A stretch of DNA of 61,405 nt from Lachnospiraceae bacterium NE2001 (GTDB lineage Bacteria; Bacillota; Clostridia; Lachnospirales; Lachnospiraceae). The position numbers and the translations under genes are program-made. The stretch's first letter is position 1. Every line of letters starts with the position of its first letter. The notes under the pieces were generated by a model. It was not told the origin of the DNA and ran no database searches. It worked only from the letters and a program-made list of their open reading frames with translations. Location of the stretch: the NCBI GenBank assembly GCA_900110635.1, contig FOEK01000021.1, positions 9,901 through 71,305 on the forward strand, written 5' to 3'. Shown here in pieces: positions 35,901-45,987 of this stretch.

Positions 35901-36330
35901 AGGTAAGATAAAACGTGCTGATGAAGATTTTGCTTTTAGAATGGAAGAGCTAGAAAAGGCTAAGGATAAAGCAGACATATTGTTTGAATTATTGGCTTAT
36001 GGTTTATTAGTAGTTTCGCCGGAGGGTGATACGGAAGTTGAGGCAAATTCGGATCTAAAGGAAGTTATAGATAAGATATTTCTTACATATGGAAAGAGTA
36101 TCATTAATGAACCGAAAAAAATATTAGGGCTGCTTTCTGATTATGCACCGACACTAACAACTGAAAGAAAGCACATACGTATGCTCTTTGAGGTAGGGGC
36201 ATTTGAGTGTATAAAAGCTAATGGAATGGAAGATATATATGCTGCTTGCATACTTGCGGAAAATGAACTGGGATTTGAGAAAGCAACAACAGAAAATTAT
36301 ATAAAATATTTTGAGGAATTCTTGATATAA
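32971..36330 (+). CDS. SNF2-family (HepA/RapA-like) helicase, 1119 aa
   Basis: Two RecA lobes carry all SNF2 motifs: Walker A GVGVGKT (about 119), DEAH at about 235, TATP (about 267), GCEGLDYQ (about 590) and QRIGRIDRNGQ (about 615). This pattern matches the RapA/HepA branch that moves along duplex DNA rather than unwinding it. A coiled-coil region and an unknown domain (about 680-1119) follow. SNF2 proteins of this class occur in DISARM and other defence loci. AAGGGGTGG precedes the ATG. The next gene begins 11 bp after the stop, so the pair is surely one unit. Confidence 0.92.
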   Translation: MALYKQGQVVVLKSDSSVRGAVISIIDDPAEIRYQIFTNTMGVQVYYESQLLAEEVQEDLCKVDAERFHAGLTASLIRNPTISSLYSLNSAKIDFIPHQFRPVLKFIKSDRPRLLIADGVGVGKTIEAGLIIRELEARRNIESILIICPRPLVSERKWESEMKRFDEDFTALDGDLFRYCIREMDLEGEWPDKYKKCIIPYSLFDEGSVFGSNKGKTAKLGLMNVDPPKFDLVIVDEAHHIRNTATYAYRAVERFTDEAEAAVFLTATPVQLAQDDLFVLLRLLRPDLIIDKNTFYDMSEPNTFVNYASMAVRAQKDNWQQEAIAQIEAACGTSWGHKVFRNNPAVQDILDVLHQKEITVEDRVQLISDIENLHTFSNLISRTRRRDIGEFTVRKPITVTVDFTPEQRIIHDSILEITHGILSAIHCTDNTKFMMTTIRRQTASCLFGLVPLLRGILYKHVHELIDDDEFDGSLFDMDKDSGTIKAEIEEIIKMAEGLPEKDPKLDALLEVIETKRQDELNNKIMIFSSFRHTLGYLHKKLTEKGYRVGLIHGGVVDEERRLLRRRFNPAETPITSKEAIDILLFSEVGCEGLDYQFCDCMINYDLPWNPMRVEQRIGRIDRNGQKSESVAIYNLITPGTVDADIYERCLMRIGVFHSSIGDCEDILGDLTSEIKKIVDNFELTDEERQAKLQQMTDNKVRYIKEQEELEEKQRDLFGVHMPQSAFDSELSNATNFWLSSDNIHNLISIYLKERTGENKEYILGEKELKTLRLSQEARFMLLDDFKKAKFVRTEINRNWKKWLESGEQHLQVTFSSECSMKNAGVTLLSITHPLVKQASVYLQSKGKVVSVLKVKTNKFYPGEYPFAVYQWKLSGEKEDLQMKTISANTSLNRHIFDLLKESYGSNFKLDLNSSKWEDVENMHHSIWTTSLKEHKEKTKEVIKYRESSLQTSHNARIAVLKEQLANSKNDTYRVLTEGKIKRADEDFAFRMEELEKAKDKADILFELLAYGLLVVSPEGDTEVEANSDLKEVIDKIFLTYGKSIINEPKKILGLLSDYAPTLTTERKHIRMLFEVGAFECIKANGMEDIYAACILAENELGFEKATTENYIKYFEEFLI

Positions 36331-36340
36331 GGGGATGCGT

Positions 36341-39300
36341 ATGGGCTTTTATGAGAAGGTAAGACAAGAAAACGTCATTAAGTATGGTACAAGGGTATCC
36401 AGCTATATTCCGATTATTATTAATCAGTATAGTGATCGTACTCATTTTATATATGAAATAATACAGAATGCAGAAGATGCAAGAGCTACTTATATCAAGT
36501 TTCATCTCTATAAGGATCGTCTTGCAATATATCATAATGGTCGTCCTTTTAATGAGAAGGATGTTAATGGTGTCTGCGGAATTGCTGATGGAACTAAGGA
36601 AGATGGTACAAGAATAGGTCATTTTGGTATCGGATTTAAAGCGGTCTATGGATATACTTCTACACCGGAAATCTATTCAGGGGATTTTTGTTTTAAGATA
36701 GTAGATTACCTGAATCCATATGAAATTGATAATTCTATAGGTATTCCTAAGTCTGAGACCTGCGTTGTTTTACCTTTTGACAAAAAGGCTGTATCGAAAG
36801 ATATTGCTTTTAGTGAGATACGAGAGGCATTAACATCAAAGATTTCAGCAGAAAGTATCCTGATGTTGGATTCTATCTCAGATGTTGAGATAAGTATTGA
36901 TGGTAATAGAGAAAATATCAGGATTAACAAAGAAAAAGGTTCAATAAAAGGTTCCAGGAATGTTTTTGATGTGAGTTTATTAACTACTCATGAGAATAAG
37001 CAGACTGGAGAAGAAAAAGAAGTCGAGTCAAATTATCTTTTCTTTACGGATGCAGAAGAAAGACCGACAGCTATAGTATTTAAGGTTCAAGGGAAAGAAC
37101 TTCAGGAGATAAAGAACAATAAAATCTATGCATTCTTCCCGATGGCTATTGAATCTCATCAGAGCTTTCTTATACATGCTCCGTTTGATACCAATCCTGC
37201 AAGAAATGAGATATTACAAGGTGCAGAGTATGGGCGAAACAATCTGGTTCTGATAGATAGTATATGCAAGCTTATTAACCTGGCATTTATTTGGTTAAGA
37301 GATAATGGATATCTATCTTTTGCCGGACTTAATAAAACATATCCTATTTATGAGTACGACGAATCTAATATCTTATATTCAATATATCAGAATAGTATAG
37401 ATATTATTAATGATGGTGAACCGATTCTTCCAACTAATACTCCGGGAGTGTTTAAGAGTATTAGTGAGATATGCGTTCCAGAAAATATGGGAATCACTAA
37501 TGTTTTTTCTGATAATGATCTGCAGGAGCTTACAGGTGATAAGAGTCTCTTTTGGATTTCAAAAGAAATATCTACAAAAGAATATTCAGATTTTAAGAAT
37601 TTCCTGGATAAAAACTTTAATCTTAAGACATATGAATGGAGACATCTTGTATTAAAGCTGACTGCTCCATTTCTTAAGCGAAAGAGAGTTGAATGGATTG
37701 ACCTTTTAATGTTCAACATTGAAAGCTTCTGTGTCAGAAGAGGTGCTCAACAAAGTCATTTTATTGATGTTTCCAATATACCTTTTGTAAGACTTACATC
37801 TGGAGAACATATTTGCGCTCGTAAAGATGGTAAGCTGCAAGTATATCTTAATAATCCTGCTATATGTGCCAATAAGATATCAGCAGATTATTTAAAGCGC
37901 GAGAGTATCAAGTCTTTTCTTCAACGTGCTCTTGGTATTCCTGTTTATGATATAGAACGTGAAACCATTGATAAGATTCTTCCGAAGTATGCAAGTAAGG
38001 ATATTGCGTTCAAAACGGATAATCATATCAGAGAGAATATAGAAGATCTAAAAGAAATAAAGGATGCAATTGGGATTAATCCGGCTATCATTGATCAGTT
38101 ACAGGACAAATATGTTGTGACCGATGGTAAAGATTGGTATAAACCGGCTGATTTATATATTCGTTCGATGGATAAGTATCGAACAGGATACTTTCTCGTA
38201 AGAGGTATAGTAGATATCAAGTATCTTGCTAATAATTATTTTGATGACACAGTAATGAATATCAAGCTTGATGAGGATTTTTTCAGGAAGATAGGATGCT
38301 CTTTAGGACTTAAATCAATTCATGCTGATAAGAATGAATATCTTCGTGCTGTCAAAAAATATATAGACAGCAAAACATCTCAGGAAATAAACAGTAGAGT
38401 ATTATGCAAGACATACATATCTAAGAAATGGGATTGGTCTTTCAATTTTGAAGGGTTCCCTGAACTCTTTAGCGATATTACTCCTGAAAGATCTCGGGAT
38501 ATAGCAAAGTTTTTAAATGGTCATATTCAGAAGTTTGATATACAGGGAGAGTTAGTTGGAGCGAATGATCAGCATTTTAGTGGTAGCGGTGTTGACAGTG
38601 TTGGCGCTTACTCCATGCTTGGGCTTATTCTTTGTCATGAAAAATGGGTATATATCAATGGTAATCCTGAGCCTCAGCGTCCGATAGATGTTGATAAAAA
38701 TGACTTAATCAGTGGTTATGAGCCTGCAAAAAGGCTTCTGAATATCATTCCTTTCAAGGAAGTAAAAAATGCTTTATTTGAATACCTTGAGTCCACTTAT
38801 AAGAATAAAGGCGATGTTGATCTTATAAGAAAAATGATGGCTGATCCTGAAGAATTACTTAAACTTGCAAAAGCTAAGGCAAAAAGTGATGCCAAAATCG
38901 CAGCGCAGGAAGAGAAAAAGGGCGGCTTAAAAGAGAGATATGAGAAGGCTGATAAGGCACAGACTGAAAGCACAGGAAAGGATGAAGAATCGCTTGAGAT
39001 AAATCCTATATCAGAAAAAGGATTGAATAAAAGAAGTGAAAAACTTGAAAAAGAGCTTATTGAGTCTCTGAATGAGGATACAAAAATTGCTCGAGGATTA
39101 CATTATACAAGGAGTAATTGCGATAGTAATGAAGTAAAAGTATTCCTTAATGAACAATATCGAGGTTTCTGTCAGATATGCCAGAAGAAAATTCAAAAAT
39201 GGAATGGGGAGAACTATTTTGAAGCAATTAATATAATAAAGCCTCATAAATTATACGATAATCTTGCAAACAGTATGGGATTAGGATGGAATACCTTGGC

Positions 39301-39517
39301 ACTTTGTCCTAACTGTGCTGCTGAATACAATTATTGTTCAAAGAAGATATCTACCTTCTATGAACAGGTTATGTCCCAGGAGGTTATACCGGATTCTGAA
39401 GATCCTATTGAGATATATGTTGAGATACCGGAAGGAAAGGAACGAAGAATTGTATATACACCGAGACATTTCCTTGCATTAAAGAAAGCATTTGAAGTTT
39501 TTGCTGAAGAGGAGTGA
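36341..39517 (+). CDS. Sacsin/Hsp90-type GHKL ATPase with C-terminal HNH-like zinc module, 1058 aa
   Basis: Residues 30-110 hold the GHKL ATP site in sacsin form: FIYEIIQNAEDARA, IYHNGRPF and IGHFGIGFKAVYGY. The middle is a large unknown helical region. Residues 860-910 are a charged coiled coil. The end (about 945-1010) has GFCQICQKKI, a NIIKPHKLYDN stretch and LALCPNCAAEYNY, which reads as an HNH-type zinc fold in which the usual second His is hard to place. ATG 36341 is chosen over 36335 because the GGGG ribosome site would touch the latter. I do not know a named defence system with this SNF2-plus-sacsin-HNH pair. Confidence 0.8.
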   Translation: MGFYEKVRQENVIKYGTRVSSYIPIIINQYSDRTHFIYEIIQNAEDARATYIKFHLYKDRLAIYHNGRPFNEKDVNGVCGIADGTKEDGTRIGHFGIGFKAVYGYTSTPEIYSGDFCFKIVDYLNPYEIDNSIGIPKSETCVVLPFDKKAVSKDIAFSEIREALTSKISAESILMLDSISDVEISIDGNRENIRINKEKGSIKGSRNVFDVSLLTTHENKQTGEEKEVESNYLFFTDAEERPTAIVFKVQGKELQEIKNNKIYAFFPMAIESHQSFLIHAPFDTNPARNEILQGAEYGRNNLVLIDSICKLINLAFIWLRDNGYLSFAGLNKTYPIYEYDESNILYSIYQNSIDIINDGEPILPTNTPGVFKSISEICVPENMGITNVFSDNDLQELTGDKSLFWISKEISTKEYSDFKNFLDKNFNLKTYEWRHLVLKLTAPFLKRKRVEWIDLLMFNIESFCVRRGAQQSHFIDVSNIPFVRLTSGEHICARKDGKLQVYLNNPAICANKISADYLKRESIKSFLQRALGIPVYDIERETIDKILPKYASKDIAFKTDNHIRENIEDLKEIKDAIGINPAIIDQLQDKYVVTDGKDWYKPADLYIRSMDKYRTGYFLVRGIVDIKYLANNYFDDTVMNIKLDEDFFRKIGCSLGLKSIHADKNEYLRAVKKYIDSKTSQEINSRVLCKTYISKKWDWSFNFEGFPELFSDITPERSRDIAKFLNGHIQKFDIQGELVGANDQHFSGSGVDSVGAYSMLGLILCHEKWVYINGNPEPQRPIDVDKNDLISGYEPAKRLLNIIPFKEVKNALFEYLESTYKNKGDVDLIRKMMADPEELLKLAKAKAKSDAKIAAQEEKKGGLKERYEKADKAQTESTGKDEESLEINPISEKGLNKRSEKLEKELIESLNEDTKIARGLHYTRSNCDSNEVKVFLNEQYRGFCQICQKKIQKWNGENYFEAINIIKPHKLYDNLANSMGLGWNTLALCPNCAAEYNYCSKKISTFYEQVMSQEVIPDSEDPIEIYVEIPEGKERRIVYTPRHFLALKKAFEVFAEEE

Positions 39518-39525
39518 TTTCATAA

Positions 39526-42500
39526 ATGCCATTTGTACTGTTTAATCAAAGATACATTGATAATATAGACATAAATGATATCCCTGAAGAGTTCATAAAC
39601 TACTTTGAAGGGTTAGAGTATGATGCCCAGAAAAGAATAATAGAATCACGCCCTGATCTTGCTGGTGCACTCGGTTTTAAGAATACCGATTCTGAAGATA
39701 TTAGGATTCAGGAAAGCGATTCTGACTTTGTCAGTGATGATGAGACCGATGCTTTGGATGATGGTGATGACTATGAAGATTCGGTTTTTATCGATGGAGA
39801 TGATCAGGAATTAGCTCAGATTGTGAATGATGTTCCGCAGGAGTTGTTTGAAAATATTTATGAAGACTATGATATGGATTCCATAAGTGGAACAGCACTT
39901 CTTCCGATTCATTTACTTACAATCCCAGATGGTCAGGAAAAATGCAAAGCTCATAGATGTGAGTTAGAAAAAGTATCACTTTCATATAAAGTTAAAGGTA
40001 CTTATGGTATGGCATCCTTTGGGTTTGCTCCTTTCTGTTGTAAAAAGTGTAAAAGACTTTTTATATATGAATCTGAAGTAGAAGGCTGGGTAAAAAGATT
40101 TGATGAACACGAATTAGAATATAAGATTATTACTCGTGAGGATTCTCATAAAATAATAATGAGTCAGATGGAAGAGATTGAGGTTGATTCTACTTCGGCA
40201 TTGTATATTCCTGATGCATGGGCAGAAGATAATCCAATATGTCCGATTCATAGAACAAAACTGAACGTGTATCCTTATTATATTGGTAGTGAAGGTAATA
40301 AGATATCTTTCCATGGATATATATGTGATGAGTGTAATAAGACTCTTGTCCGTAGAACTGTTGCACTTGATATTGAAGAAGAATGTGAAAAAAGAGGTAT
40401 TTCTTGTCCAGAACTTAAGCCGATTCGTGAGGAAGTAAAGGCAACAAAAGCTGTGGTAAGAAAGATAGTTCCACAGTACATGATTGAAGATGGAAAAAGA
40501 AGTGATTTTCCGTATAAGGTAATCAATGAAAATACTTACTATCTAAATGATGATAATACTGTAGTTATTTCGGATTCTTCTTATTGCAGATTAGAAGGAC
40601 ATAATACTATTGAAGTTGATGCTGTGTATTTAGTTTATGATAAGAAGAATCATAATCAAGGTTATATATCAAGTATCGGTTATTGTACTCAGTGTCAGAA
40701 GTTCTATATGGACGAGGATGATTATAAGGTCATTTATTCTTATGGTCGTCCTGAATTTTCAATTATTCGAGATCTAGTTGATGACGAATATTTTATTACA
40801 TCTGGAGAAGTCTATAATCTTGAGAATGACCATTTAACTGCTCTTGAGAAAGAGATTCGTGCTGATATAAAAGATATAGAAGATAGAGAAGATTATCGTG
40901 ATATGTATGAAACTGTTCTTGGTGGTGACTATGATGCTATTAGTGCTTTACAGGCTAAGAAAGCCTGGAGTAACGAAAAGTATGGCGCACGTTTAAATGA
41001 GTTATATTCTTATAAATCTTCGCCGTATCGTTATCGTGTCGATATTATATTCAAAAATAAAACAGAAACCTATTATATAGGTGCAAATGATATTTTATTA
41101 AATGACGAGAAAAAAGTAATATCAATGGCCAGTGATATGGGCAGAGAGCTTATTAATACAAGGACTATTCATTATATTAAAGATGGCAAGCAATATGATG
41201 TTAAATTATCTCGAGAGTTTGATATAAAAGACGCGTATTTATTTGGATATAAAAATATTAAAACTGATGAGGATGCAATTTTCAGAGCAGGTATTACAGA
41301 TCCTTTTCTTGTTCGTGTTCTTAATCAGAGAAAAAGGCAACATGAACTGGTTGATATATTTGTAACTATTCAGGAAAATCAGAATACTATAGTAGATGAG
41401 TCAATTAATACGAATATTATTGTACAGGGATGTGCTGGTTCGGGAAAGACAATGGTACTTCTACATAGACTATACACCCTTAAGTATAACCATCCTGAAT
41501 TTGATTTTGGAAATGCTCTTATATTGACACCAAATGACAGATTTAGTCTGCACATAAAGGGGCTTGCTGAGAGTCTTCAGATTGGTAATATAGATAGAGT
41601 TTCTATAGAAAGCTATTATCTTTTAATGACAAGAAGGTATACGTTTAATATCCCTAATACTTATAAGATATCATCTGAAATATCAGTTAATAAGAAGTTT
41701 GTAGACTATATATATTCAAATGAATTTCTGGATGGCTTTAATGCTTCATATACGAAGGTCTTGGAAGATAAGAAAAAAATTATTGCTGTTATAGAAAGAT
41801 TATATGCCGGACTTAATGAGATGTATTCACCAATTCAGATGTCCAAAGATTCAGACCTTCTTCCGGAGATTAATAGAAGATATACTCATTTATCCAGTAT
41901 TGTACAGAAAAATGATAAGAGAATTGCTGATGCTGAAAAGACACTCTCTGATTTAATGAGTGAAAAGCAGCGTATATCAGATAGATTACCGGAGGTTGAG
42001 CAAAGATCAACAGGCATAATTAATGAGATACTTGTAAGTGTAAATGGTAAGTTAAAAACTCTATTTGAAAATACTAAATATAATGTATCACACTATGATG
42101 AACAGATATTGTCTTTGAAGGCTGAGGAGCAGGGATTACAATCTCAGATTTTAGTGTTTGGGAAAAGTGCAAAATTAGAGGATATCAATAAAAGATTTAA
42201 TATTGCTGAAAGGCATCGTAGAGAAGAAAAAGAAATACTTAATTTGATTGAACAGGCACTTCAGTACAATGCTAAGGATAAGGGTGAGGATGAAATCATT
42301 TCTTGGTTAAAAAGTCTTAAAGTAATAGATATGTCTATTCAGGAAGAGATATCTTTATATGAAGGAGTCAAAAATCAGTATTCAAATCTTAAAAGAGACA
42401 GTATCGATATCGATGATAAGATCCAAATAGCGACCGGAGAAGCAGAGCGACTTAGAAAAGAAAAATATCCAGATGATGTATATAAAGCTTTAAGGTATAT

Positions 42501-44493
42501 TGAAACATTTATGGAGGATAACAAGGACTATAACATTTTTAGAGAAGTCTTTGCTGATGCAACACGTGATTTCAAAGAGAAAAATAATATACGAACAACC
42601 GGTGGACTGCATAGATATGATCTGTATGCAGCTTTATGGTTTTGCAAGAAATATTATAGTGAGAAGATTGGTAAATCAAGATTTATCTGCTTTGATGAAG
42701 GACAGGATGTTGCGTTCAATGAATATAAACTTATAAGAGAATTGAATGGACCGGATACTATCTTTAACATATACGGAGATACAAATCAGTTATTAAAGAT
42801 AGGACGAGGTATTTCTTCATGGGATGCTTTGGAAAATGAGTATTCTATGAAAATGTTCTACCTTAATGAGAATTATAGAAACACTAACCAGATTACACGG
42901 TATTGCAATGAAAACTTTGATATGAAGGTAAAGACAACCGGAGTTGATGGATGCGCTGTTAGGGAGATTCCTCGACGAGATCTTGAAAAAGAATTATCAA
43001 AACTCAACCTAAATAACGATAAGGTGGCTATTCTTTTACCTAGAAAAGTTAAGAATAAGAACGAGTATGTTGAAAAAGATATTCTTCCTGAAGAAATAAG
43101 GAGGGCAATGGGTGATCAAATTGATAATGGTCGTATAGTTATTATGTATGTTGATGAAGTTAAGGGAATCGAGTTTGATAAAGTATTCGTTGTATCATAT
43201 AGAATGTTGCCTAATGAAAAATATATTGCTTATACTCGTGCTCTTTCTGAATTAATAATTGTAGTTGATGAAAGTATTCCAGATATTTCTGATACAGACT
43301 CTGAAAAGAGTCTAGTTGGTGAAATAGTTGACTGTTTAAGGAAGAATAATACTGAAGAAGCAAAAACGTTATATGAAGAAATATCCTTTGATTGGAGTGG
43401 GAAGAATAGAGTTGGATTCTTTATTCATCTATTTTCTCGTGTTAATCAGTATGAACATATTTATAAGCTGATGGGAACTGTACTATCGGCTGAAGAAATA
43501 AAGCGAGTTTATACTGGTTTGGAAGAAGATATAAAAGGATTAGTGAAACAACGCTGTAATTCAGAAGTCACTTCTTATTTAGCAACTTATCTTCATAAAA
43601 TGGGTAAAGATGATAGTATTATAGCTATATTTGATATTTTAAAAATATGGGGAGAGATTACTAGTATTCCTGGCATTGATATGCAGGAGCTTCTATTAAA
43701 ATCGACTTCCAAATCAGCAGGAGAGGCTTGGCTTAGTGAATTATTAAATGATGAGCTAAATATTTTTGATATTATTATGGAATCAAGGATAGATTCTTTA
43801 AAACCTACAGTAGCCTTTAATATATGTGTTATTGCCTGGAAGAGAGGAGATATCGATAAGATCCAGATTTCTAAAGTGGTTGAAATGTATTCTAAGAAAA
43901 ATGCAAAAGGAAACATGCAATATAGTTGTCCTCGTGAGTATTTATTGCAGTTTGCTATTTCATCTTCTGCTGAAGAATGGGACATTGTAGAGAATATTGT
44001 TAGAAAGTGTTCTGCACGTTATTTTTCTGATGAACGAATCAAGAGCTATCCGAAGGAAACGCTTTCACCAAAGGTTGTAAAAGCTTTGGAACAGCTCGTA
44101 GATTCTAAACTTACGCTCGCTCAGAAGATTTTTATGTATATGAATACATCTTTAAGAGAAGAAGCGCAAATGGATAGGTTTTTAACAATGCTTAAGGACA
44201 GACAAGGTATTCAAATAGATAAGTCCTTAAGTGAATTGAGAAATTATTGGATGGTGGGCATAATAAAGTATGTTACAGAAGATGGGTTTGTAAGGGTTGT
44301 TCCTCAGAATATGACTTCCTCTAGACTTATTTGTTTTTGGTCGTCTGATATTCATATAACAGGAGAAGATGGTACTTGGGTAGAACCTAAAGAAGGAGTA
44401 AAAATATACTTTCTTCTTAGAAGATTTGACGATGAGAAGAGTTTCTTTACATTACATTATCCGTGTATTAAACCTATTGAAATTAAGAGTTAG
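39526..44493 (+). CDS. HelD/UvrD-like superfamily 1 helicase with N-terminal zinc fingers, 1655 aa
   Basis: The N-terminal 600 residues contain an acidic segment and several Cys/His pairs (CKAHRC about 140, CCKKCK about 170, CPIHRTK about 239, CDECNK about 267, CTQCQK about 387), suggesting zinc ribbons that bind nucleic acid. A superfamily 1 motor follows: Walker A GCAGSGKT (about 635), an inserted coiled coil (about 790-1000), Walker B FDEGQD (about 1055), NENYRNT, KGIEFDK (about 1212) and AYTRA (about 1235). The insertion between lobes recalls HelD. About 400 further residues are unknown. It starts eight bp after the sacsin-like gene, so all three large proteins are one operon. Confidence 0.88.
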   Translation: MPFVLFNQRYIDNIDINDIPEEFINYFEGLEYDAQKRIIESRPDLAGALGFKNTDSEDIRIQESDSDFVSDDETDALDDGDDYEDSVFIDGDDQELAQIVNDVPQELFENIYEDYDMDSISGTALLPIHLLTIPDGQEKCKAHRCELEKVSLSYKVKGTYGMASFGFAPFCCKKCKRLFIYESEVEGWVKRFDEHELEYKIITREDSHKIIMSQMEEIEVDSTSALYIPDAWAEDNPICPIHRTKLNVYPYYIGSEGNKISFHGYICDECNKTLVRRTVALDIEEECEKRGISCPELKPIREEVKATKAVVRKIVPQYMIEDGKRSDFPYKVINENTYYLNDDNTVVISDSSYCRLEGHNTIEVDAVYLVYDKKNHNQGYISSIGYCTQCQKFYMDEDDYKVIYSYGRPEFSIIRDLVDDEYFITSGEVYNLENDHLTALEKEIRADIKDIEDREDYRDMYETVLGGDYDAISALQAKKAWSNEKYGARLNELYSYKSSPYRYRVDIIFKNKTETYYIGANDILLNDEKKVISMASDMGRELINTRTIHYIKDGKQYDVKLSREFDIKDAYLFGYKNIKTDEDAIFRAGITDPFLVRVLNQRKRQHELVDIFVTIQENQNTIVDESINTNIIVQGCAGSGKTMVLLHRLYTLKYNHPEFDFGNALILTPNDRFSLHIKGLAESLQIGNIDRVSIESYYLLMTRRYTFNIPNTYKISSEISVNKKFVDYIYSNEFLDGFNASYTKVLEDKKKIIAVIERLYAGLNEMYSPIQMSKDSDLLPEINRRYTHLSSIVQKNDKRIADAEKTLSDLMSEKQRISDRLPEVEQRSTGIINEILVSVNGKLKTLFENTKYNVSHYDEQILSLKAEEQGLQSQILVFGKSAKLEDINKRFNIAERHRREEKEILNLIEQALQYNAKDKGEDEIISWLKSLKVIDMSIQEEISLYEGVKNQYSNLKRDSIDIDDKIQIATGEAERLRKEKYPDDVYKALRYIETFMEDNKDYNIFREVFADATRDFKEKNNIRTTGGLHRYDLYAALWFCKKYYSEKIGKSRFICFDEGQDVAFNEYKLIRELNGPDTIFNIYGDTNQLLKIGRGISSWDALENEYSMKMFYLNENYRNTNQITRYCNENFDMKVKTTGVDGCAVREIPRRDLEKELSKLNLNNDKVAILLPRKVKNKNEYVEKDILPEEIRRAMGDQIDNGRIVIMYVDEVKGIEFDKVFVVSYRMLPNEKYIAYTRALSELIIVVDESIPDISDTDSEKSLVGEIVDCLRKNNTEEAKTLYEEISFDWSGKNRVGFFIHLFSRVNQYEHIYKLMGTVLSAEEIKRVYTGLEEDIKGLVKQRCNSEVTSYLATYLHKMGKDDSIIAIFDILKIWGEITSIPGIDMQELLLKSTSKSAGEAWLSELLNDELNIFDIIMESRIDSLKPTVAFNICVIAWKRGDIDKIQISKVVEMYSKKNAKGNMQYSCPREYLLQFAISSSAEEWDIVENIVRKCSARYFSDERIKSYPKETLSPKVVKALEQLVDSKLTLAQKIFMYMNTSLREEAQMDRFLTMLKDRQGIQIDKSLSELRNYWMVGIIKYVTEDGFVRVVPQNMTSSRLICFWSSDIHITGEDGTWVEPKEGVKIYFLLRRFDDEKSFFTLHYPCIKPIEIKS

Positions 44494-44498
44494 ATTCA

Positions 44499-44517
44499 TT
44501 AGTCTTCAATAGACTAA
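44499..44517 (+). terminator. Short hairpin after the giant helicase gene
   Basis: TTAGTCT and AGACTAA form a 7-bp stem around TCAAT six bases after the stop. No T run follows, so it is at best a weak transcription end. Confidence 0.35.
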
Positions 44518-44571
44518 CAAAGAATAACGGGTTATTGTATGTAGGAATATGTTATGGATGAGGGGTTTTAT

Positions 44572-44619
44572 ATGAAACTTAACATTAGTGTTTTGGAAGG
44601 AGATAACCTTGGCCACTAG
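44572..44619 (+). CDS. Possible 15-codon leader peptide
   Basis: An ATG after GAGGGGTTTTAT opens a 15-residue frame (MKLNISVLEGDNLGH) whose TAG overlaps the TTG start region of the next gene. The frame contains that gene's ribosome site, so translating it could expose or block the site. It may equally be chance. Confidence 0.3.
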   Translation: MKLNISVLEGDNLGH

Positions 44620-45976
44620 AACAAAATGTTTGTATAACGGAAATACAATTGGTATAGAGAGTATCTACACAGCTAAAAACGGAAAGCAGATAAATATACC
44701 CGAAAAAGTTGAAAGGCTTCGTGAGTTGGGGAGAAAAGGGTTATTATTCTGTCCATGTGGTTGTGGTTCGAATCTTATTCTTGTTGCTGGGGACAAAAAT
44801 CTCCGTGAACAACATTTTAGAATTAAAAATGATAATGAAACTAATACTGAATGCAAAGTTACATATGAAGGAGAAGAATCCCTTAATACAAAGATTGCTT
44901 TGAAATGCTGGCTTGAGGATAAACTTAAAAAAACAGATTTGCAGTGTGAGGTTTCTGTTAGCACTTTTGATGATATAAATCGAAAATATGAATATACAGT
45001 ATATGAACCTGAAAATAGAATTGGCATAGGATATTGGCGAAATAGGTCAAATATTACGGATGAAAAGATTGAAGTACTTAATTCATCAGCAACTAAGGTT
45101 ATCTATGTTGTAGGTAATGAGAATGAAGGTGCTGAAGGTCAATATCCTGAGTTTATGATGAAAATACAAAAATCTCAGGGGTTTAATTTGTATATAAATA
45201 TTTGTGATAAAGATAGAGTATATGAATCTTCTGTTCTTACAGCTACTATATTTGCCCAAAACATAGATGGTGAGTGGGATGAAATATATGCTTGTAGTGG
45301 TTCGATGGTTGATTTTGGTATTGATATTAATGGTATTCTTTATTATTTAAAGTCTGCGGTTGTTGATATTGTTAATGTTAGATTATCTGAGTTTCGAGAT
45401 AAGCAATTCAATGAAAAGAAGAAAAGAGAGGCCGAGGCTGAAAAGCAAAGACAAAGAGAAGAAAAAGCACTTTCAGAACGAAAGAAGCGTCAGGCTGATT
45501 GGGAAGAACGTCAAAAGCTTTTAAAGCTTGAAGCTGAGAAACGCCAGGAACAGTTAAGACTTGAAGAAGAAAAAAGAAGAGAAGAAGAAAGACGTGCTGA
45601 AGAAAAAAAAGAGCAAGATAGGATAACATTTAAGAATCAAGTGGCAGAATTACTTAATCAGCAAACAGATAGAGTAGTCGATCCAGATGGAAATCGATGG
45701 ATTAAATGTGAATTCTGTGGAAAAATTGATACTGATTCTGCTTTTTCTTCTTACGGCGGTAAAAATCATATTAATCTTGGAATATGTAAAGAATGTAGTG
45801 ATAAAGGAAAAATGCCTACTCAAATAGAACTTCCTAAAGAGGAGAATATCTCTCGGAAAATTGATTTGGATAATTGCCCTATTTGTGGAGGAAGGCTACA
45901 GGTTAGAAATGGAAGATTTGGAGAATTCTATGGATGTAGTAATTTTCCAAAGTGTAGATTTACAAAGAATAAATGA
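44609..45976 (+). CDS. CoiA-like protein with coiled coil and topoisomerase-type zinc finger, 455 aa
   Basis: The start is probably TTG 44609, because AAGGAG lies eight bases before it; the in-frame GTG at 44588 is too early. Residues 40-75 (FCPCGCGSNLIL, LREQHFRIK) look like the zinc and HF motif of CoiA-type competence nucleases. A long Glu/Arg/Lys coiled coil spans about 268-345. Then come two CxxC pairs (CEFCGK, CKECSD) and a C-terminal C4 zinc finger of the topoisomerase I kind (CPICGGRLQVRNG, CSNFPKCRF). It is likely a single-strand DNA-binding partner or nuclease for the helicases upstream. The next gene starts 11 bp later. Confidence 0.7.
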   Translation: MATRTKCLYNGNTIGIESIYTAKNGKQINIPEKVERLRELGRKGLLFCPCGCGSNLILVAGDKNLREQHFRIKNDNETNTECKVTYEGEESLNTKIALKCWLEDKLKKTDLQCEVSVSTFDDINRKYEYTVYEPENRIGIGYWRNRSNITDEKIEVLNSSATKVIYVVGNENEGAEGQYPEFMMKIQKSQGFNLYINICDKDRVYESSVLTATIFAQNIDGEWDEIYACSGSMVDFGIDINGILYYLKSAVVDIVNVRLSEFRDKQFNEKKKREAEAEKQRQREEKALSERKKRQADWEERQKLLKLEAEKRQEQLRLEEEKRREEERRAEEKKEQDRITFKNQVAELLNQQTDRVVDPDGNRWIKCEFCGKIDTDSAFSSYGGKNHINLGICKECSDKGKMPTQIELPKEENISRKIDLDNCPICGGRLQVRNGRFGEFYGCSNFPKCRFTKNK

Positions 45977-45987
45977 AAGGATGAGAG

